NCBI GenBank assembly: GCA_965205595.1 | Contig: CBDBHI010000012.1 | Span: forward strand, 372,001-436,000 | Direction of reading: 5' to 3' | DNA from: CATQHP01 sp965205595 | Lineage (GTDB): Bacteria; Acidobacteriota; Terriglobia; Bryobacterales; UBA6623 | Length of the DNA: 64,000 nt | Shown: piece by piece, positions 63,501 to 64,000 of the stretch | How the letters are laid out: each line of letters starts with the position of its first letter | Position numbering within the stretch: the first letter of the stretch is position 1 | Program-made: the position numbers and the translations under genes | The notes under the pieces: model-generated | Databases searched by the model: none | What the model was told of the DNA's origin: nothing | Seen by the model: the letters and a program-made list of their open reading frames with translations, nothing else

Positions 63501-64000
63501 GCTCTGTGACGCTTTCGATCTTCCAATCGTTGTGCTGTGTGACACACCAGGCATGATGGTCGGTCCGGAGATCGAGCGCACCGGGCTGGTGCGCCACTGC
63601 AGTCGACTTTTTGTCACAGGACCGAACATCACCGTACCCTTGGTGACGATGGTGATCCGAAAGGCCTACGGCCTCGGCGCGCAGGCGATGGCCGGCGGAG
63701 ATATGAAGAAACCGATGTTTTCCGTCGCCTGGCCGACCGGCGAGTACGGCGGAATGGGTCTAGAAGGTCAGATGAAACTTGGGTTTCGCAATGAACTCGC
63801 CGCGATCGAAGATCCTGAGGCGCGGCGCAAGAGGTATGACGAACTCGTGGCTGCCGCCTACGAGCGAGGCCGTGCTCTAAACGGTGGTGTTTCGTTCGCG
63901 TTTGACGCAGTGATTGACCCGGCGGAGTCGCGCTTGTGGATCAGCCGTGCGTTGGCGTCTGTGCCGCCACCCACGCCCCGTGAAGGCAAAAAGCGTCCCA
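60598..64000 (+). CDS. Single-chain biotin-dependent acyl-CoA carboxylase (partial, runs off the window)
   Basis: About 1,134 codons are present with no stop before the window end. Residues 1-445 are biotin carboxylase (LLIANRGEIAIRIARAASEL, HPGYGFLSEN, AVSGGGGRGMRIV, FIEANARLQVEHTVTEEVSG). About 516-588 is a biotinyl domain with biotin Lys553 in EAMKMEHE. From about 600 a carboxyltransferase follows, with N-terminal and C-terminal crotonase-like halves (FAEGGGGRAGT, LGMGGPALIEGG, IVVLCDTPGMMVG, VIRKAYGLGAQAM). All three functions thus lie on one chain. The acyl substrate (acetyl-, propionyl- or longer) cannot be read. Context with two CoA-transferases suggests carboxylic-acid assimilation. 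Confidence 0.95.
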   Translation, partial: MKLLIANRGEIAIRIARAASELEIPSVAVYSEDDAQSLHVIRAEQSVGLVGRGPGAYLDIAQIVAAAKSCECDAVHPGYGFLSENADLARRCSEAEIRFVGPSAAALELFGDKVRARALALEHDVPVIQGISEAVSVEQAREFFDSLAAESAMLIKAVSGGGGRGMRIVANRDEIDDAYARAGSEAESAFGCGDLFVERYLPRVRHIEVQIVADGYGNVRAIGDRDCTIQRRHQKIIEIAPAPDLSEELRARLAEDSVKLATATRYESLGTFEFLVRDSIEPDGYAFIEANARLQVEHTVTEEVSGIDLVNLQLEMARGKSLPELGLGRLDVAAPSGFAIQARVNMESMQPNGDARPSGGRLTTFEVPCGPRIRTDTFGYAGYETSPAFDSLLAKVIAHSPSAEFPAAVARTARALSEFRIEGVQTNLAFLRALLSHPDVTGARAYTRFADDNASALVTAANIFEQKDLAASDEAEEARLMAGAKIDNSDPLAVLAHGKTASEPRSTSEPLSADVEGVVTVWAPMQGTIISLDVAAGDDVREQGQILVMEAMKMEHEIRSTVSGSIRELTVAVGDTVYEGHPLAFIKEKEFGSEASGDDEAIDLDYIRPDLAEVLERHRVTLDEARPDAIAKRRKTNQRTARENVYDLCDDGSFVEYGQLALTPGSGLPRDEVIKKFPTDGMITGIGSVNSEQFPGERSRCVVMSYDYTVLAGTQGVTNHLKTDRMLELAHKWRRPVVLFAEGGGGRAGTGGKRKGGAGTTGAGQGRADDAYRPLDISTFATMGSLSGLVPLVGITSRFCFAGNASLLGCCDVIIATEDSSLGMGGPALIEGGGLGVFRPDEVGPMDVQVPSGVVDIAVKDEPEAVAAAKKYLSYFQGSTSGWNCFDQRHLRNIVPENRLRVYSVRDLIKTLADTASVLELRAGFGLGIVTSLVRIEGRPIGIIANNPQFLSGAIDSDGADKAARFMQLCDAFDLPIVVLCDTPGMMVGPEIERTGLVRHCSRLFVTGPNITVPLVTMVIRKAYGLGAQAMAGGDMKKPMFSVAWPTGEYGGMGLEGQMKLGFRNELAAIEDPEARRKRYDELVAAAYERGRALNGGVSFAFDAVIDPAESRLWISRALASVPPPTPREGKKRP

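Overview
The window looks like a chromosomal segment of an acidobacterium, most like the Bryobacterales/Solibacter group. This is inferred from content, not from a marker-gene search. The pointers are moderately high G+C, many secreted proteins with twin-arginine or lipoprotein signals (SMP-30 lactonase, sulfatase, esterase, Gfo/Idh/MocA, amidohydrolase), a Ser/Thr kinase with a C-terminal beta-propeller, a giant FtsX-type permease, FecR-like and TPR proteins, and one insertion sequence after another. No rRNA, tRNA or CRISPR array was recognised.

Layout. 1-7.4 kb: secreted catabolic enzymes and an SDR gene bracketed by two half-copies of a palindromic repeat. 7.6-16.7 kb: a housekeeping run (yjbQ, apt, ispE, prs, rplY, pth, rpsF, rpsR, rplI, SDR, a DUF4380-like protein, a divergent NadD-like protein, a J-domain protein), mostly tightly spaced or overlapping. 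16.7-33.8 kb: glycosyltransferase, HD hydrolase, ABC-type permease, K+ channel, xseA, a membrane phosphodiesterase, oxidoreductase, ArsR/SRPBCC pair, TPR protein and amidohydrolase, with two full palindromic repeats.

33.9-37.2 kb holds the best candidate for a new system. selA is followed by a gene with one in-frame UGA at the second position of a thioredoxin CxxC-type motif (Cys-Ala-Pro-Sec). A hairpin with a GGU loop lies 21 nt after the UGA. The predicted periplasmic protein joins a CxxU thioredoxin-like domain, a CxxCH haem-c motif and PDZ-like domains. It overlaps by 4 nt a DsbD-alpha-like gene, so a selenium-dependent redox relay in the envelope is proposed.

37.4-40.9 kb: yacG, pgpA, a beta-propeller protein, cinA and a YcxB-like protein. 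41.3-47.7 kb is a nested accessory island. A Roco (LRR-Roc-COR) GTPase gene is flanked by about 270-330-bp imperfect inverted repeats. The left repeat is split by a group II intron, and the Roco gene itself is split by a clean IS630 insertion whose removal restores the reading frame. 47.8-50.4 kb: two peptidoglycan enzymes. 50.4-51.7 kb: a decayed second IS630 element beside a gene remnant. 51.7-58.0 kb: a metallo-beta-lactamase-fold protein, a NarL/NarX-type two-component system and the kinase/propeller protein. 58.2 kb to the end: two translationally coupled class III CoA-transferases and a single-chain biotin-dependent acyl-CoA carboxylase that runs off the window.
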